A stretch of 64,000 nt of DNA from Anaerolineales bacterium (GCA_015075185.1 JABTUW010000007.1:310001-374000); one strand, 5' to 3'; shown: positions 8,177 through 17,390, counted from the stretch's first letter. Numbers and translations are program-made. The notes: generated by a model from the letters alone, not told the origin.

Positions 8177-9107
8177 TGTCCTGAACACCTCTACCAGCCA
8201 GGGGGGCAGCACGGCGTGGTTAGGCTGGTTCATGGCCCTTTTTTCCAGTTTTGCCTTCAGTATCGCCACCCCCATTGCCAAAGGCGCCATTGACGCCGGG
8301 CTTGACCCGGCGACCTTGCTGACACTCCGGCTCATCCTCTCGACGCTGCTGCTGGGTGGTTCGATTGCCCTGGCGGCGCCCGCTTATTTGCGGCTTGAGC
8401 GGCGAGGGCTGTTGGTGTGCGGTATCGCCGGGCTGTCCAACGGCATCGGCATGCTGACCTACTTCCTGGCGCTGGCCCGGATGGACGGTTCGTTAGCGGT
8501 GATGATCTTTGCTATCAGCCCATTGGCCACCCTGGCCATGCTGGCCCTGCGCGGCGAACGATTTACCCGGCGGCATTTTTTGCGGCTGGGGATAGGCCTG
8601 GCAGGGGTCTATCTGTTGGTCGGGCCGGCGGGCCGGGTGGATTGGCTGGGGGTCTGCCTGGTGCTGGTCACTGTTTTTGCCTTTGCCCTCCATTTAACCC
8701 TGATCCAGTGGTTTTTGCAGGACTATGATGCCCGGACGATTACATTTTATGTGGTGGCGACAATGACCGTCGTCAACCTTGGCCTGTGGCTGACCGAACA
8801 GGGCGAGTGGCAAAATTTGGGGTGGTCTGGTTGGTTCATTATTTTTGTGCTGGCCGTCGTCAGTACCTACCTGGCCCGGTTAGCTATGTTTGAGGGTGTG
8901 CGCCACCTCGGTGGTGGACAGATGGCTCTCTTACTGCCGCTGGAAACGCTGCTGGCGGTTGTCTGGTCGGTGCTGTTCCTGGGTGAACGACTAACTTTTT
9001 GGGAATGGGTTGGCGGCGGATTGATTTTGCTGAGTGCGCTGCTGGCCATCCACCGTCTTAACTGGGCGCGCTGGCGGCCTCGCTGGCGGGCCTGGTCGCG
9101 GCTATAA
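8160..9107 (+). CDS. EamA/DMT-family transporter 1
   Basis: About 315 residues with ten predicted membrane helices arranged as two EamA halves (starting near WFMALFSSFAFSIATPIAKG and LGVCLVLVTVFAFALHLTLIQW). Members of this drug/metabolite transporter superfamily usually export amino acids or metabolites. The longest frame starts at TTG 8160 and overlaps the oxidase gene by 17 bases; ATG 8232 is another option, but it would cut into the first helix. It is paralogous to the next gene. Substrate export linked to the amine oxidase is only a contextual inference. Confidence 0.82.
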   Translation: MARFRNVLNTSTSQGGSTAWLGWFMALFSSFAFSIATPIAKGAIDAGLDPATLLTLRLILSTLLLGGSIALAAPAYLRLERRGLLVCGIAGLSNGIGMLTYFLALARMDGSLAVMIFAISPLATLAMLALRGERFTRRHFLRLGIGLAGVYLLVGPAGRVDWLGVCLVLVTVFAFALHLTLIQWFLQDYDARTITFYVVATMTVVNLGLWLTEQGEWQNLGWSGWFIIFVLAVVSTYLARLAMFEGVRHLGGGQMALLLPLETLLAVVWSVLFLGERLTFWEWVGGGLILLSALLAIHRLNWARWRPRWRAWSRL

Positions 9108-9136
9108 ATAGATGAGTTGGATAGCCGGAATTCTTT

Positions 9137-9209
9137 CACCTCAGAGATACAGAAGCACAGAGATAAAGAAGAGGAATAAGCTCCTCTATGTCTCTGTGCC
9201 TCTGTGGTA
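9137..9209. repeat. imperfect inverted repeat (CACAGAG family)
   Basis: Left arm with TCAGAGATACAGAAGCACAG and right arm with TCTCTGTGCCTCTGTGGT form an imperfect palindrome centred near 9176. It has the look of a small non-coding dispersed element lying between the two EamA paralogues. Confidence 0.6.
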
Positions 9210-9217
9210 AAAAATGG

Positions 9218-10138
9218 ATGATTAGCTTCACCTGGCTGCGGCAATTCAAATCCTTAAGCGTTCTGCATCTACCCGAAAGCTGGCTGGGCTGGACGTTGGC
9301 CCTCACCTCGACACTGGCCTTTAGCCTGGCCACGCCGCTGGGCAAAACCGCGATCGGCTTGGGCATCACCCCAACCACGATCCTGGTGCTGCGTTTTGGG
9401 ATTTCGGTAATGCTGCTCGTAATTACCCTGGGTTTGACCGCCCCGGATAAGTTGCGGGTTGACCGTAAAGGCCTGCTCGTCATCGGCGGGGCCGGGTTCA
9501 TCAATGGCTTCGGTGTACTGTCCTTTTTCTGGTCCCTCACCCGGCTCGACGCCTCGGTGGCGACCATGATCTTTTCGCTCACGCCGCTGGTGGTTCTGGC
9601 TGTACTGGCTCTCGGCGGCGAGAAACTAAGTTATCGTCACCTGGTCCGGCTGGCGATTGGCTTGATCGGCGTTTACCTGCTGATCGGCCCCGGCGGTAAG
9701 ATAGACTGGCGGGGGGTGCTGCTCATCTGCGGCAGCATGGTCGGAATTTCCATCGAATTTGCCTTGATCCAGTGGTTTGCCCGCGCCTACGGCACGCGGA
9801 CCATTACCCTCTATGTGATGACTGGTATGCTAACCACTATTGGCATCTTTTGGGCGATTCAAGGAGCGCCGTGGCCCGATACAGGCTGGCAGGGTTGGCT
9901 GATCGTTGGCGTGATGGGCCTGGTTACCGGCTATTTTGCTTGGTGGGCCATGTTTACGGCGATGCGCTACATCGGCGGCAGCCAGGTCATCTTGCTGACT
10001 CCGCTGGAGACGCTGCTGTCGGTGATCTGGTCGGTGCTCTTTTTGCAGGAGCGGCTGTCGGTCTGGCAGTGGCTGGGCGGTATCTTCATCTTGACCAGTG
10101 CGATGTTGGCCGCCAAGCGTTTGAGCCGGGTGAAGTGA
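9218..10138 (+). CDS. EamA/DMT-family transporter 2
   Basis: About 306 residues, a close paralogue of the preceding transporter. Both share a LATPLGKTAI/IATPIAKGAI opening, YLLIGPGGKIDWRGV versus YLLVGPAGRVDWLGV, and LLTPLETLLSVIWSVLFLQERLS versus LLPLETLLAVVWSVLFLGERLT. Ten membrane helices are expected. A longer frame starts at 9188, but those bases lie inside the inverted repeat 9137-9209, so ATG 9218 is preferred. The tandem pair may work as a heteromer or be a recent duplication. Confidence 0.85.
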   Translation: MISFTWLRQFKSLSVLHLPESWLGWTLALTSTLAFSLATPLGKTAIGLGITPTTILVLRFGISVMLLVITLGLTAPDKLRVDRKGLLVIGGAGFINGFGVLSFFWSLTRLDASVATMIFSLTPLVVLAVLALGGEKLSYRHLVRLAIGLIGVYLLIGPGGKIDWRGVLLICGSMVGISIEFALIQWFARAYGTRTITLYVMTGMLTTIGIFWAIQGAPWPDTGWQGWLIVGVMGLVTGYFAWWAMFTAMRYIGGSQVILLTPLETLLSVIWSVLFLQERLSVWQWLGGIFILTSAMLAAKRLSRVK

Positions 10139-10303
10139 GCATTATAAGTGACATTATAATCTAACGACTCATATCACAGGAGTCGTCATGAGCTAACGCA
10201 CACCACCGATAATGAAAAGGTAGCAGGGTAGCAAGGTCGCAGGGATGTAGTACCCCTGTCTACTGTCTACCGTCTACCGTCTACTATTTTTGAAGGAGGA
10301 AGC

Positions 10304-11104
10304 ATGGCCATCCGAGTATGTTTAGCCGGTGTAACCGGCTGGGCCGGCGCTGCTTTAGCCCGGGCTATTGTGCAAACGGACGATCTGGAATTGGTGGCCG
10401 GAGTATCGCGCCGGCACGCCGGGCAAAATTTGGGTGATGTTCTGAATATTCCTCACCTGAATGTTGTAATTAGCGGCTCGGCTGAGGAAGCGTTAACGAC
10501 CGGCTGTGATGTCTTTGTCGAATATACCAAGCCTGATGTGGCCAGAGCGAATGTCAGCACAGCCCTGCGCCGGGGTGCGCATGGGGTGATCGGCACGTCG
10601 GGCTTAACGGACCAGGACCTTGAAGAGATTGATGCCCTGGCCCGGCAGCACAATAGTGGCGTCCTGGCGGTCGGAAATTTTTCGCTGCCGGTGGTATTGC
10701 TGCAAAAGTGCGCAGAGTTGGTCGCCAGGTATTTGCCCCAGTATGAAATCATTGATTACGCCCACGCCGATAAAAAGGACGCACCCAGCGGTACGGCGCG
10801 AGAGTTGGCCTACCGTCTGTCGAAGGCTCGTCCGGCGCAGGTGGCTGTCCCGCTTGAGCAAACCGAGGGTCCTCTAGAAAGCCGGGGCGTCACCCTCAAC
10901 GGCGTGCAGGTCCATTCGATCCGGCTGCCCGGCCATGTAATTTCGGTTGAGGCGCTTTTTGGCGTGCTGGACCAGCGCCTGAGCCTCCGCTATGATGCGG
11001 GCAGCAGCCCCGAAGCCTACGTCGAGGGTGCCCTCCTGGCTATCCGCCGGGTTGGGACATTTGTGGGGCTAAAACGCGGCTTAGACAGCGTTATGGATTT
11101 CTAG
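10304..11104 (+). CDS. dapB: dihydrodipicolinate reductase (DapB)-like protein
   Basis: 266 residues, the usual DapB length. It has an N-terminal nucleotide fold with GVTGWAGAALARAI, then EYTKPD (normally DFT.P), VIGTSGL, NFSLPVVLLQK and the hallmark KKDAPSGTA near 160. The C-terminal HSIRLPGHVISVEALFG and GLDSVMDF also fit. It reduces 4-hydroxy-tetrahydrodipicolinate in lysine synthesis in standard members. Divergence at several signature sites and its catabolic neighbours suggest a possible paralogue with another substrate. ATG 10304 follows GGAGGA. Its stop overlaps the convergent hyuB stop by four bases. No other lysine genes are nearby. Confidence 0.8.
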   Translation: MAIRVCLAGVTGWAGAALARAIVQTDDLELVAGVSRRHAGQNLGDVLNIPHLNVVISGSAEEALTTGCDVFVEYTKPDVARANVSTALRRGAHGVIGTSGLTDQDLEEIDALARQHNSGVLAVGNFSLPVVLLQKCAELVARYLPQYEIIDYAHADKKDAPSGTARELAYRLSKARPAQVAVPLEQTEGPLESRGVTLNGVQVHSIRLPGHVISVEALFGVLDQRLSLRYDAGSSPEAYVEGALLAIRRVGTFVGLKRGLDSVMDF

Positions 11105-12831
11105 CTCCGATTGCGGCGACGCAGTTCTTCGGTCGCAGGCCAATCAATGGCATAGTGTTCAGGCAAGCGGACCAAACGGTCGGCCCTACCCAGGTAGTGA
11201 ACCACAACCCCGTAGTTACGTGCAGCCGCTTCAACAGAGACGTAGCCGTTGATTACATCCTCCAGCACATGTTCCGGGTCGCGCTCGAACGGATCGCCAT
11301 ACCCACCGCCTCCGGGCAGGTTGAGGTTGACGCGCGTGTTTGGCTCGAACCAGATCACGGTCTTGGGTGGCAAGGGTTTCTCTCTATCGGCCAGAAACTC
11401 TCCTAACGCCCCCGGCTGGCCGCCTGCAAGCCCTTGCCCGGCAAATTGGGTACGGTCAATCATGGCCGAGACGCTCCACGGCCCGCGGCCATAATGCCCA
11501 AACTCCGTTGACTGGCCAAGCCCGCCGCGATACTTCCCCGGCCCACCCGAATCGGGGCGCAGTTGCCGCCGCTGTTGAAGGAGAGGCGACAGAGTTTCGA
11601 CCACCTCGGCCGGAACCCCGGCCACGCCGCTGGGGAAACCGGTGGTGTTCAGCCCATCCTTGAGGGCGCGAGCGCCGGTCCCGCCCACCTGAAACAGGCT
11701 GACCAAAAACGGCTCCCCCGACGGCCACGTGCCGCGCCAGATGCTCAGCCAGATGGGATCAGCGCCGCCGGCCATGAGACGGCCCGGCAAGGCCGGGGCC
11801 AGCGCGCCAAAGATCGCCCCCGGCAAGAAGTGGCCGATCAGGTGCCGCGAGGCGACTGCTGCCGGTTCAATGCAGTTCAGGATGGAGCCACGCGGCGCGC
11901 TGACGTGGACCGGGCGGAACGAGCCTTCGTTGTGCGGCACTTCCGGGCTGACTGCCGCCTTCATGGCAAACGAGGCGTAACCGTGGGTGTAGTTGAAGAC
12001 TACGTTGATTCCCCGCCGGCTCTGCGGCGACGATCCGGCAAAGTCAATGTAAATATCCTCATCGGCAATGGTGACCGCCACCCGGAGACAAATCGGCTCC
12101 TCAAAGCCATCGCTCCAAACTTCGTTCTCATAGCGGCCTTTGGGCAATTTGCGGATAGCCTCACGCATGGCCCGCTCGGAGCGGGCGATGATCTCGTCGG
12201 CCAGGGGGTCAATGCTTTCCAACCCAAATTCGGCCATCATTTGCAACAGGCTGCGCGCTCCCACGTCATTGCACGCAGCCTGCGCATAGAGATCGCCGAC
12301 GGTTTCGTCAGGGGTGCGGACGTTGGCCCGGATAATCTTCAGCAGTTCATGGTTAGGCTCGCCCCGATCGAAGAGTTTGGTCACCGGCACCCGCAGGCCC
12401 TCTTCGTAAACCTCGTGGGCTTCCGCGGAGAGGACGTGTCCGCCTGCATCGGCGGCGTGGCAGCAGTTGGCGAAATAACCGACGATGGCCGCGTTTTTGA
12501 AGACGGGGGTCAGCACGGTGAAATCGTTGATTTGGCCGGTGGTCAGCCAGGGGTCGTTGGTAATCAGCACGTCCCCGCGGCGCAGCGTTTCCGGTGGATA
12601 GACCGCCAGGAGGTGGCGGACCCCGGTCGCCATTGGATTGATGTGACCCGGCGTGCCGGTCAGGGATTGGGCGATCATCTGGCCGCGCGTGTCAAACACC
12701 CCGCAGGCCAGATCCTGAGACTCGCGGACAATGGTGCTGAAGGCAGTACGCATCAGCGCGACCTGCTGCTCGTTCGCCACCGAGAGCAAGCGGTTCCAGA
12801 GCACTTCGAGGGTGATCGGGTCGAGGGGCAT
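11101..12831 (-). CDS. hyuB: hydantoinase B/oxoprolinase family subunit
   Basis: 576 residues, typical HyuB length. The N-terminus (PITLEVLWNRLLSVANEQQVALMRTAFS) and LITNDPWLTTGQINDFTVLTPVF are diagnostic. The central FAGSSPQSRRGINVVFNYTHGY and the C-terminal LPGGGGYGDPFERDPE complete the family pattern. With HyuA it forms an ATP-dependent hydrolase or carboxylase of cyclic amides (hydantoin, 5-oxoproline, acetone-like substrates). ATG 12831 has AAGGA five bases upstream. It is last in the operon TPP enzyme-hyuA-hyuB and converges on the dapB-like gene. The substrate is not deducible. Confidence 0.9.
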   Translation of the reverse strand: MPLDPITLEVLWNRLLSVANEQQVALMRTAFSTIVRESQDLACGVFDTRGQMIAQSLTGTPGHINPMATGVRHLLAVYPPETLRRGDVLITNDPWLTTGQINDFTVLTPVFKNAAIVGYFANCCHAADAGGHVLSAEAHEVYEEGLRVPVTKLFDRGEPNHELLKIIRANVRTPDETVGDLYAQAACNDVGARSLLQMMAEFGLESIDPLADEIIARSERAMREAIRKLPKGRYENEVWSDGFEEPICLRVAVTIADEDIYIDFAGSSPQSRRGINVVFNYTHGYASFAMKAAVSPEVPHNEGSFRPVHVSAPRGSILNCIEPAAVASRHLIGHFLPGAIFGALAPALPGRLMAGGADPIWLSIWRGTWPSGEPFLVSLFQVGGTGARALKDGLNTTGFPSGVAGVPAEVVETLSPLLQQRRQLRPDSGGPGKYRGGLGQSTEFGHYGRGPWSVSAMIDRTQFAGQGLAGGQPGALGEFLADREKPLPPKTVIWFEPNTRVNLNLPGGGGYGDPFERDPEHVLEDVINGYVSVEAAARNYGVVVHYLGRADRLVRLPEHYAIDWPATEELRRRNRS

Positions 12832-12835
12832 GGTA

Positions 12836-12905
12836 TTCCTTCCATTTCGGATTTTCGATTTTGGATTGTCTGCCGAAAATCCACGCCCAAAAGGGCAGTC
12901 TAAAA
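12836..12905. repeat. dispersed repeat with AATCCAAAATC and GGGCGTGGATTTT cores
   Basis: The short gap between hyuA and hyuB reads, on the reverse strand, GATTTTAGACTGCCC then GGGCGTGGATTTTCG and two AATCC-AAAATCG units. The same ordered words occur at 43583-43655, and a simpler AATCCAAAATC copy near 19617-19650, so this is a dispersed family. Confidence 0.65.
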
Positions 12906-14984
12906 TCCTACAACTAGATTATGATGCTCGTCCATCCGGCAGCGTCCGCCTGGGCCGACAATCACGGTTGACTCGCGCTCTTCGACAATCGCCGGGCCGT
13001 TAAACGTTGTGCCAGGGGCAAGCCGGTAGCGGTCATAAACCGGGGTGGAGACGAAATCACGCGCTTCAGGAAAATAGGCCGGGCGTTCGCTCTTCAGCGC
13101 CGCGCCCCCAGCGCCAGCCGTTGCCGAAGCGACTTGAAGCCTCAGGTCGGGCCGGGGGCCGGACGAGACAACGCGCCAATTCAGGACCTCCACCGGCACG
13201 GGCGGGCCGAGGCGTTCATACAACTCGCGGTAAACCGCTTCGAAAGCCGACAGCAAAACGGGAAGGTGCGCTGCATCGAGCCGGCCGGCCGGAAGCGGGA
13301 CACGAATCTCATGGCCTTGCCCAACGTAGCGCATGTCGGCTTCGCGGCGATGCGTGATAGCCTCGGCCGGCACGCCCGACGCTTCGAGCAAGGCTTGACC
13401 TTCGGCCTCCATCTCCACCAGCAGAGTATTAGCTCGTACCCAATCCAGCAAGTCGAGCCGCCCTGGCCATGAGCGCACAAAATCGAAGGCAAGGGGGGCG
13501 GAGAGAAAACCGACGGTGCTCGTCACGCCTGCGCCTAACGGGATCAAAAGCAAGGGCGAACCGAGAGCCAGGGCGATGCGATGGGCATGCACCGGTCCCG
13601 CCCCGCCGAAGGCGAAAAGGGGAAAGCGGTGCGGGTCTTTACCGCGCTCCAAGGTGTGGACCCGGGCTGCATTGGCCATGTTTTCGTTGGCAATCTGGTG
13701 AATCCCCCAGGCGGCCTCGGCGACCGGCAGCCCCAGCTTATCGGCAATCCGCGCTTTGATCGCCTGCCGAGCGCCCTCGACATCCAACTGCATGCGCCCG
13801 CCAAGGAAATAGGCCGGGTCAAGATAGCCGAGGATGAGATCGGCGTCGGTCACGGTCGGTTCGGTTCCCCCGCGAGCATAGCAGACCGGCCCCGGCTCTG
13901 CTCCCGCCGAATCTGGCCCAACCTTGAGTAACCCCAGCGAGTCTACTCTGGCAATGGAGCCGCCGCCGGTGCCGATCTCGATCATTTCGATGACCGGGAT
14001 TTTGATGGGCAGGCCGGAGCCTTTTTTGAAACGATAGCGGCGGTCTACCTCGAAGTCATGGGCAATCAAGGGACGGCCCTCATCAATCACGCAGATCTTA
14101 GCCGTCGTGCCGCCCATATCGAATGACAGCAGGTTGGGCTGGCCGGCGGCCAAGCCGTAGGCGGCTGCGGCCAGCGCTCCCGCCGCCGGGCCGGATTCGA
14201 GCAGGCGCGCCGGATAGCGCACGGCGGTGTTCACCGTAGCGATGCCGCCGCTGGAGAGCATGAGGAAGAAACTGCCGGCGAAGCCGAGACGTTGGAGCCG
14301 ACCCTCCAGCTCCCGCAGATAACGCTCGACCCGCGCCTGCACATAGACGTTGGCGATGGTGGTCGAGGCGCGTTCAAACTCACGGATTTCCGGGATCACG
14401 TCGGAGGAGATTGAGACGCGCAGTTTGGGCGCAGCCCGCTGCACGGCGGCGCGGGCGGCCCGCTCAGCCGAGGAATCGGCGAAGCTGTGCAGGAAGACAA
14501 TCGCGACAGCCTCGATGCCGCTCTCGGCCAGTTCGCGGGCCAGCCGTTCGATATGGGCTTCGTCAAGTTCCAGCAGAGTGCTGCCATCGGCCAGGGTGCG
14601 CTGGGGTATATCGAAGCGCAGATAGCGAGGCACGAGCGGGCGCGGGTGTTCCAACATCAAGTCATACAGGTCATAGCGCTGCTCGCGCCCGATCTCAAGC
14701 GAGTCGCGGAAACCCTGCGTCGTCAGGAGCGCCGTACGCGCTCCTTTGCGTTCGATTATGGCGTTGGTCACAAGGGTAGTACCGTGGACAAGATGCTGCA
14801 CCTGGCCAGGATCAACGCCGGCCTGCTGTAATGTCTCGACCAGCACAGTCTCGACCGCTTGCGAGGGGTCGGCCGGGGTGGTTAGGGTTTTACCCACGGC
14901 GAAAGCGCCCGTCTCAGTGTTCACCACTATCAGATCGGTGAAGGTGCCGCCGATATCTACGCCGACGCGGTATCGTTGTGCCAT
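12900..14984 (-). CDS. hyuA: hydantoinase A/oxoprolinase family subunit
   Basis: About 694 residues, normal for HyuA. The N-terminal ASKHA-type nucleotide site is DIGGTFTDLIVV (about 9-20), followed by LVHGTTLVTNAIIERKG and a second phosphate motif in SFDMGGTTAKICVI; FAFGGAGPVHAHRIA is also diagnostic. It is the ATP-binding partner of HyuB. The reverse strand reads TGATG at the junction, so ATG 14984 overlaps the stop of the upstream TPP gene by one base. A GTG three bases earlier (14987) is the alternative. Co-translation of all three genes is likely. Confidence 0.9.
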   Translation of the reverse strand: MAQRYRVGVDIGGTFTDLIVVNTETGAFAVGKTLTTPADPSQAVETVLVETLQQAGVDPGQVQHLVHGTTLVTNAIIERKGARTALLTTQGFRDSLEIGREQRYDLYDLMLEHPRPLVPRYLRFDIPQRTLADGSTLLELDEAHIERLARELAESGIEAVAIVFLHSFADSSAERAARAAVQRAAPKLRVSISSDVIPEIREFERASTTIANVYVQARVERYLRELEGRLQRLGFAGSFFLMLSSGGIATVNTAVRYPARLLESGPAAGALAAAAYGLAAGQPNLLSFDMGGTTAKICVIDEGRPLIAHDFEVDRRYRFKKGSGLPIKIPVIEMIEIGTGGGSIARVDSLGLLKVGPDSAGAEPGPVCYARGGTEPTVTDADLILGYLDPAYFLGGRMQLDVEGARQAIKARIADKLGLPVAEAAWGIHQIANENMANAARVHTLERGKDPHRFPLFAFGGAGPVHAHRIALALGSPLLLIPLGAGVTSTVGFLSAPLAFDFVRSWPGRLDLLDWVRANTLLVEMEAEGQALLEASGVPAEAITHRREADMRYVGQGHEIRVPLPAGRLDAAHLPVLLSAFEAVYRELYERLGPPVPVEVLNWRVVSSGPRPDLRLQVASATAGAGGAALKSERPAYFPEARDFVSTPVYDRYRLAPGTTFNGPAIVEERESTVIVGPGGRCRMDEHHNLVVGF

Positions 14985-16630
14985 CACTGTTCACTCAACC
15001 GCTTCCCCGGCATAATTGCCTCTGGATCAACTCTTAACTCAAGCAGCGCCGGCCGTTCAGCCCGGAGCGCCCGCTCGAAGGCTTCGGCAAAATCTTCGGT
15101 CCGCTCCACCACTTCGCCGGAAGCACCGAAAGCGCGAGCGTAATCGGCAAAGTTGGGATTGGTCAGCGATGTACCGTACACACGCCCCGGAAAGTGGCGC
15201 TCCTGGTGCATGCGAATCGTACCGTACATACCGTTGTTGACCACGATGAAGATGATGGCGAGACCATAGTGCATGGCCGTGGCTAACTCCTGCCCATTCA
15301 TCAAAAAACAACCATCGCCGGAGAATGAAACCACCACCCGTTCGGGGTGAACGATTTTGGCCGCCACGGCTGCCGGAACGCCGTAGCCCATCGCCCCGCT
15401 AATCGGTCCCAGCAGGGTGCGCGGGGTCGAAAACTGGAAGAAGCGCTGGACCCAGGCCGTATAGTTGCCTGCGCCGGTGGTGATGATTGTTCCGGCTGGC
15501 AGTCGTTGGCTCAAGTAGTCCACAACCTCACTCAGGTTCACTGCTTCAGGCGCGGGGGTGGGCTGGCGGTAGGCTTCGTAATCCTGCCGCAGCAGTTCGC
15601 GCCACGCCGACCACCGGGCGCTATCTAGCGGTTTCAACGCTCGGGCTGCGGCGGCAAACTCCGGCAGGGTGGCGTTGATTAACAAATCGGCTTGATAGAT
15701 ACGGCCCAACTCAGCGGGATCAGGATAGACATGGATCATCGTCTGTTTGGGGCGGGGAATGTTCAGCAGTGAATAACCGGCGGTCGAAAGGCCATCCAGG
15801 CGCGAGCCAACCACCAACAATAAATCGGCTTCCTTGACCTGTCCGAGCAGCACCGGATTGACCCCTACGCCCAAGCTGCCGGCGTAATAGGGAGAGCGAT
15901 TATCCAGCAGGTCCTGCGCCCGGACCGTGGTAATTGCCGGCAGTTGATTGGCTGCGGCAAAGGCGCGCAGGTCGGCGATGCCGACGGGGGACTCGCCCTC
16001 TCGACCTACCACCAGCAGGGGCCGCCTGGCTTTGGCCAACATCGCCCGCAATGTCTGCATATCCTCCGGTGCGGGAGCGGCTTTGATCCGCTGGTAAGGC
16101 AGCGGGTCGGTCAGATCTACCTCATCGCCCTGCATGTCTTCGGGCAGGACCAGCACCACCGGGCCGGGCCGCCCCGAGGTGGCCAGATGAAAGGCACGGC
16201 TGACAAATTCGGGAAGGCGGCGGGCATTATCAATTTGCATGACCCATTTGGCCAGTGGGGCGAACATGTGACGGTAATCCACTTCCTGGAAGGCATCGCG
16301 GCCCAACTGGGCGCGCGGTACCTGGCCAATGAATAGAATTAACGGTGTTGAGTCTTGATAGGCGGTATGAACGCCGATACTGGCGTTGCTGGCCCCCGGC
16401 CCGCGGGTCACAAAGCAGATGCCCGGCTGGCCGGTCAGCTTGCCGTAGGCCTCGGCCATGTAAGCCGCGCCACCCTCCTGCCGAGTTGTGATGAGCCGCA
16501 GCGAGTCGCGCTGAGCAAAAAGGGCATCCAACACCCGCAAATAGCTTTCGCCGGGAACACAGAAAACAGTGTCCACACCGTGCAGGACCAGTTGGTCAAC
16601 CAGAAGTTGTGCCCCGGAACGTTGGGTCAT
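14984..16630 (-). CDS. thiamine-pyrophosphate enzyme (acetolactate synthase-like)
   Basis: About 548 residues with the three TPP-enzyme domains. The N-terminal PYR domain has GVDTVFCVPGESYL and the catalytic glutamate in RQEGGAAYMAEAYGK, the middle domain follows, and the C-terminal PP domain carries the TPP motif SGDGCFLMNGQELATA ending in IFIVVNNGMYG. It resembles the acetolactate synthase/benzoylformate decarboxylase superfamily; no regulatory IlvN subunit is adjacent. It therefore probably decarboxylates a 2-keto acid in a catabolic route rather than making branched-chain amino acids. ATG 16630 matches usual N-termini; an upstream GTG (16645) is possible. First gene of the operon with hyuA and hyuB. 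Confidence 0.83.
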   Translation of the reverse strand: MTQRSGAQLLVDQLVLHGVDTVFCVPGESYLRVLDALFAQRDSLRLITTRQEGGAAYMAEAYGKLTGQPGICFVTRGPGASNASIGVHTAYQDSTPLILFIGQVPRAQLGRDAFQEVDYRHMFAPLAKWVMQIDNARRLPEFVSRAFHLATSGRPGPVVLVLPEDMQGDEVDLTDPLPYQRIKAAPAPEDMQTLRAMLAKARRPLLVVGREGESPVGIADLRAFAAANQLPAITTVRAQDLLDNRSPYYAGSLGVGVNPVLLGQVKEADLLLVVGSRLDGLSTAGYSLLNIPRPKQTMIHVYPDPAELGRIYQADLLINATLPEFAAAARALKPLDSARWSAWRELLRQDYEAYRQPTPAPEAVNLSEVVDYLSQRLPAGTIITTGAGNYTAWVQRFFQFSTPRTLLGPISGAMGYGVPAAVAAKIVHPERVVVSFSGDGCFLMNGQELATAMHYGLAIIFIVVNNGMYGTIRMHQERHFPGRVYGTSLTNPNFADYARAFGASGEVVERTEDFAEAFERALRAERPALLELRVDPEAIMPGKRLSEQ

Positions 16631-16656
16631 GGTCTTACGTTTCACGCCTACCTAGC

Positions 16657-17283
16657 TTAAAGGAATTTTGCTTTGGTGTCAATAGGCGCGCGGTTCTTCT
16701 CCCGTGTTTCGGCGGGGTGGCCCAGGGTGATAAGTCCCTGGGGTTCCCAATCCGGGGGCAGAGCCAGCGTCTCACGGACCAGTTCCGGTGCAAAAAGCGG
16801 GGCACAAATCCAACAGGCGGCCAGCCCTTCGGCGTGAGCCAGCAGCAGCAGATTTTGTGCAGCCATAGCCGTACTTTGAGCAGCCATGATCCACTCGTTG
16901 CGGGTGCGGTGAGGATCAGGGTAGTGATCCATCTCGGTCATGCTCATGCAGACAATAATGACCACCGGCGCGCCAGTCAGACGGGCATAACTGCGGGCGA
17001 CATCGCGCTCAATTTCCGCCGGGTCGTCGCCGTCGGCGGTGCGGTCGGCCCGCAGGCGCGCGCCCATGGTCGCCGCCAGCCGCTCTATATCGGTGGCCTG
17101 GGTCAACACGGCAAAGCGCCACGGTTGGCGGTTATGAGCCGACGGCGCCCAGACCGCTGTTTCCAGCAGGCGCAGAATAGTCTCCTGGGGGATGGATTCT
17201 GCGGTGTAGCGGCGGATCGAGCGGCGGCTTTTGATAAGGTTGGCTAAAGCTTTGGCTGAGAGGGAATCATTTTCTTTCGTCAC
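16657..17283 (-). CDS. nitroreductase-family protein, FbiB C-terminal-like
   Basis: 208 residues. FMN-binding nitroreductase fold with SRRSIRRYTAESIP, APSAHNRQPWRF, LLLAHAEGLAACWICAPLFAPELVRE and LPPDWEPQGLITLGHPAE. These blocks match the C-terminal domain of actinobacterial FbiB, which reduces dehydro-F420-0 during coenzyme F420 synthesis. A CofE-like ligase (the other half of FbiB) lies 1 kb upstream on the same strand, supporting that role. The start is GTG at 17283 with no obvious ribosome-binding site. Generic nitroreductase activity is the alternative. Confidence 0.78.
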   Translation of the reverse strand: MTKENDSLSAKALANLIKSRRSIRRYTAESIPQETILRLLETAVWAPSAHNRQPWRFAVLTQATDIERLAATMGARLRADRTADGDDPAEIERDVARSYARLTGAPVVIIVCMSMTEMDHYPDPHRTRNEWIMAAQSTAMAAQNLLLLAHAEGLAACWICAPLFAPELVRETLALPPDWEPQGLITLGHPAETREKNRAPIDTKAKFL

Positions 17284-17321
17284 GATTTTTTATCTAAACT
17301 CCAACACAAATATCGGAATTA

Positions 17322-17390
17322 AGGTGACAGGCACTTACCAGGCTAAGAGGGCCAAGTGCCTGTATTAGTGTTGAAAAGTGCCTGTCACCT
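17322..17390. repeat. GTGACAGGCACTT inverted/direct repeat cluster
   Basis: AGGTGACAGGCACTT (17322-17336) and its exact reverse complement AAGTGCCTGTCACCT (17376-17390) flank a third partial copy AAGTGCCTGT (17354-17363). This resembles REP-type dispersed units. It lies in the 267-base gap between two leftward genes. Confidence 0.75.

Noticed and set aside
12440..12520. Possible tRNA-like fold
   Set aside because: GC-rich coding sequence of hyuB; no cloverleaf with conserved T and D loops could be drawn. No convincing tRNA was found anywhere in the window.
11563..12903. Long open frame opposite hyuB (446 codons)
   Set aside because: It is antisense to a clear HyuB gene, has no family features, and its composition is that of a shadow of a GC-rich gene.
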